Shown piece after piece: positions 22,054-23,530 of a DNA stretch of 23,530 nt. The notes under the pieces were generated by a model, which was given only the letters and a program-made list of their open reading frames with translations, ran no database searches and was not told the origin of the DNA. Numbering within the stretch: the first letter of the stretch is position 1; each line of letters starts with the position of its first letter. The translations under genes were made by a program, and so were the position numbers. This DNA comes from an uncultured Collinsella sp. GTDB taxonomy: Bacteria > Actinomycetota > Coriobacteriia > Coriobacteriales > Coriobacteriaceae. Location: assembly GCA_937981515.1 (NCBI GenBank), contig CALJNY010000258.1, positions 1 through 23,530 on the forward strand. Direction: 5' to 3'.

Positions 22054-23400
22054 ATGATCGATCGCTATACCCGCCCGGAGATGGGACACATCTTCTCCCT
22101 CGAGAACAAGTACGCCATTTGGCAGGAGATTGAGGTCCTGGCCTGCGAGGCGCAGGCGGAGCTCGGCAAGATCGGTATTTCCAAAGAAGAGGCCCAGTGG
22201 ATTCGCGACCACGCCAACTTTGAGAAGGCGAAGGTTGACGAGATCGAGGAGGTCACGCGCCACGATGTCATCGCCTTCCTGACCAATATGAAGGAGTACA
22301 TCGACGCCGATGTTCCCGAGGGCGACCCCAAGCCCAGCCGTTGGGTTCACTATGGCATGACCAGCTACGACCTGGGCGATACGGCTTTGTGCTACCAGCT
22401 CACGCAGGCCTGCGACCTAATCATCGAGGACGTCAAGAAACTCGGCGAGATCTGCAAGCGTCGCGCCTTCGAGGAGCGCAATACGCTCTGCGCCGGCCGC
22501 ACCCATGGCATCCATGCCGAGCCGATGACCTTCGGTATGAAGTTTGGCTCTTGGGCATGGGAGCTCAAGCGCGATCTCGATCGTCTTGAGGACGCTCGCA
22601 AGAACGTTGCCTTCGGTGCCATCTCGGGCGCCGTCGGCACCTACAGCTCCATCGAGCCGTTCGTCGAGGAGTACGTCTGCGAGCACCTGGGCCTGGTCCA
22701 CGATCCGCTGTCCACGCAGGTCATCAGCCGCGACCATCACGCCTACCTCGCCGGCGTCCTTGCCACCACGGCGGCCACCTGCGAGCGCATCGCGACCGAG
22801 GTCCGCAACCTGCAGAAGACCGATACGCTCGAGGCCGAGGAGCCGTTCCGCAAGGGTCAAAAGGGCAGCTCCGCCATGCCGCACAAGCGCAACCCCATCA
22901 CCATGGAGAAGGTCTGCGGCCTGTCGCGCGTCGTGAAGTCCAACGCTCAGGTCGCCTTCGATAACGTCGCCCTGTGGCACGAGCGTGACATTTCGCACTC
23001 CTCTGCCGAGCGCGTCGCCCAGGCCGATAGCTTCATCGCGCTCGATCACATGTTCCAGTGCCTCATCCGCGTTATCGACGGCCTGCAGCTGTATCCGGCT
23101 CGCATGATGGCCAACCTCAACAAGACCCGCGGCCTCATCTTCTCCTCCAAGGTGCTGCTGGCCCTCGTCGATACGGGCATCACCCGCGAGGACGCCTACG
23201 CTATCGTGCAGGAAAACGCCATGGCAACCTGGCACGAGGTACAGGATTGTGTCTCCGGCCCCACCTTTAAGGAGCGTCTCGAGGCCGATCCGCGCTGCAC
23301 CGTCAGCCAGGAGAAACTCGACGAGATCTTTGATCCGTGGGACTTCCTCACCCGCATCGACACGGTCTTCGACCGCCTGGAGCAGCTGAACTTCGAGTAG
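22054..23400 (+). CDS. purB: Adenylosuccinate lyase
   Basis: PurB cleaves SAICAR to AICAR and adenylosuccinate to AMP, releasing fumarate, in purine synthesis. The 448-residue protein carries the fumarase/aspartase superfamily signature GSSAMPHKRNP at residues 271-281, which holds the catalytic serine loop. It also has the purB-typical start MIDRYTRPEMGHIFSLENKYAIWQ, the HYGMTSYDLGDTA region and AGRTHGIHAEPMTFG with the conserved histidine. The ATG at 22054 has AAAAAGGAG upstream; an earlier in-frame start at 21988 precedes the likely -10 and lacks family similarity. It is a single-gene unit with its own terminator. Confidence 0.96.
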   Translation: MIDRYTRPEMGHIFSLENKYAIWQEIEVLACEAQAELGKIGISKEEAQWIRDHANFEKAKVDEIEEVTRHDVIAFLTNMKEYIDADVPEGDPKPSRWVHYGMTSYDLGDTALCYQLTQACDLIIEDVKKLGEICKRRAFEERNTLCAGRTHGIHAEPMTFGMKFGSWAWELKRDLDRLEDARKNVAFGAISGAVGTYSSIEPFVEEYVCEHLGLVHDPLSTQVISRDHHAYLAGVLATTAATCERIATEVRNLQKTDTLEAEEPFRKGQKGSSAMPHKRNPITMEKVCGLSRVVKSNAQVAFDNVALWHERDISHSSAERVAQADSFIALDHMFQCLIRVIDGLQLYPARMMANLNKTRGLIFSSKVLLALVDTGITREDAYAIVQENAMATWHEVQDCVSGPTFKERLEADPRCTVSQEKLDEIFDPWDFLTRIDTVFDRLEQLNFE

Positions 23401-23443
23401 GGTTAACCTAATTCGACCGCTTGCGGATGCATTTCAACCTTTG

Positions 23444-23477
23444 GCGCCTTGCCCATCTTGGGCGAGGCGCTTTTTTT
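23444..23477 (+). terminator. Rho-independent terminator of purB
   Basis: GCGCCTTGCCC at 23444-23454 pairs with GGGCGAGGCGC at 23460-23470 (one G-T pair) around ATCTT, followed by seven T. It lies 43 nt after the purB stop. Confidence 0.92.
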
Positions 23478-23530
23478 CAAGACTTTAGTCTGCTGGCCGC
23501 GCAGCGGCCAGCTTTAAACCACCCGCTACG

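Noticed and set aside
21963..23411. TTAGGTTAA before purB and its reverse complement TTAACCTAA after purB
   Set aside because: A 9-bp inverted pair 1.4 kb apart is easily due to chance, and there are no target duplications or other element features.

Overview
The window looks like the replication-origin-proximal region of a high-GC gut actinobacterium, most likely a Coriobacteriia member close to Collinsella. That assignment rests on gene order (dnaA / rpmH-rnpA-yidD-yidC-jag / rsmG-parA-parB), protein character and base composition recalled from memory, not on a database search.

Left arm (1-2075): the 5' part of dnaA runs leftwards off the window. Directly upstream, and probably co-transcribed with it, is an unusual gene for a GHKL ATPase joined through a long Q/P/M/Y-rich linker to a C-terminal winged-helix domain. 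The 345-bp gap before rpmH holds a cluster of DnaA-box-like 9-mers (candidate oriC) and a strong rpmH promoter.

Origin-flanking operons (1974-7185): rpmH, rnpA, yidD, yidC and khpB form the classic ribosomal protein / RNase P / membrane insertase operon, ended by a clear terminator. A relatively AT-rich segment follows, with rsmG, three parS sites, parA, parB and a small YtxH-like membrane protein whose start overlaps the end of parB. A 12-bp palindrome, TTAGGTACCTAA, occurs once before khpB and once at the end of the par operon.

Middle (7240-14229): rlmN (minus strand) with its own terminator and a degenerate parS-like site; ddl translationally overlapped by dinG (exonuclease plus Fe-S helicase); then two overlapping WYL regulator genes resembling pafB and pafC, convergent on dinG with overlapping stop codons.

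Right arm (14230-23530): a 1043-residue membrane protein built from an M28 peptidase fold that appears to have lost its metal ligands and is split by a ~600-residue acidic/proline-rich insert; a 72-residue membrane protein behind it; an LPATG-anchored, thioester-domain adhesin with several Cna-B/SpaA-type domains (minus strand); a tRNA-Gly(CCC) followed by a compact mosaic of tRNA-derived repeats and three perfect hairpins; and purB with a terminator.

The best candidates for something not well described are the dnaA-linked GHKL/prion-like/wHTH protein, the split M28 pseudopeptidase, and the tRNA-fragment/hairpin element after tRNA-Gly. No CRISPR array, transposase, integrase or sortase gene is visible.
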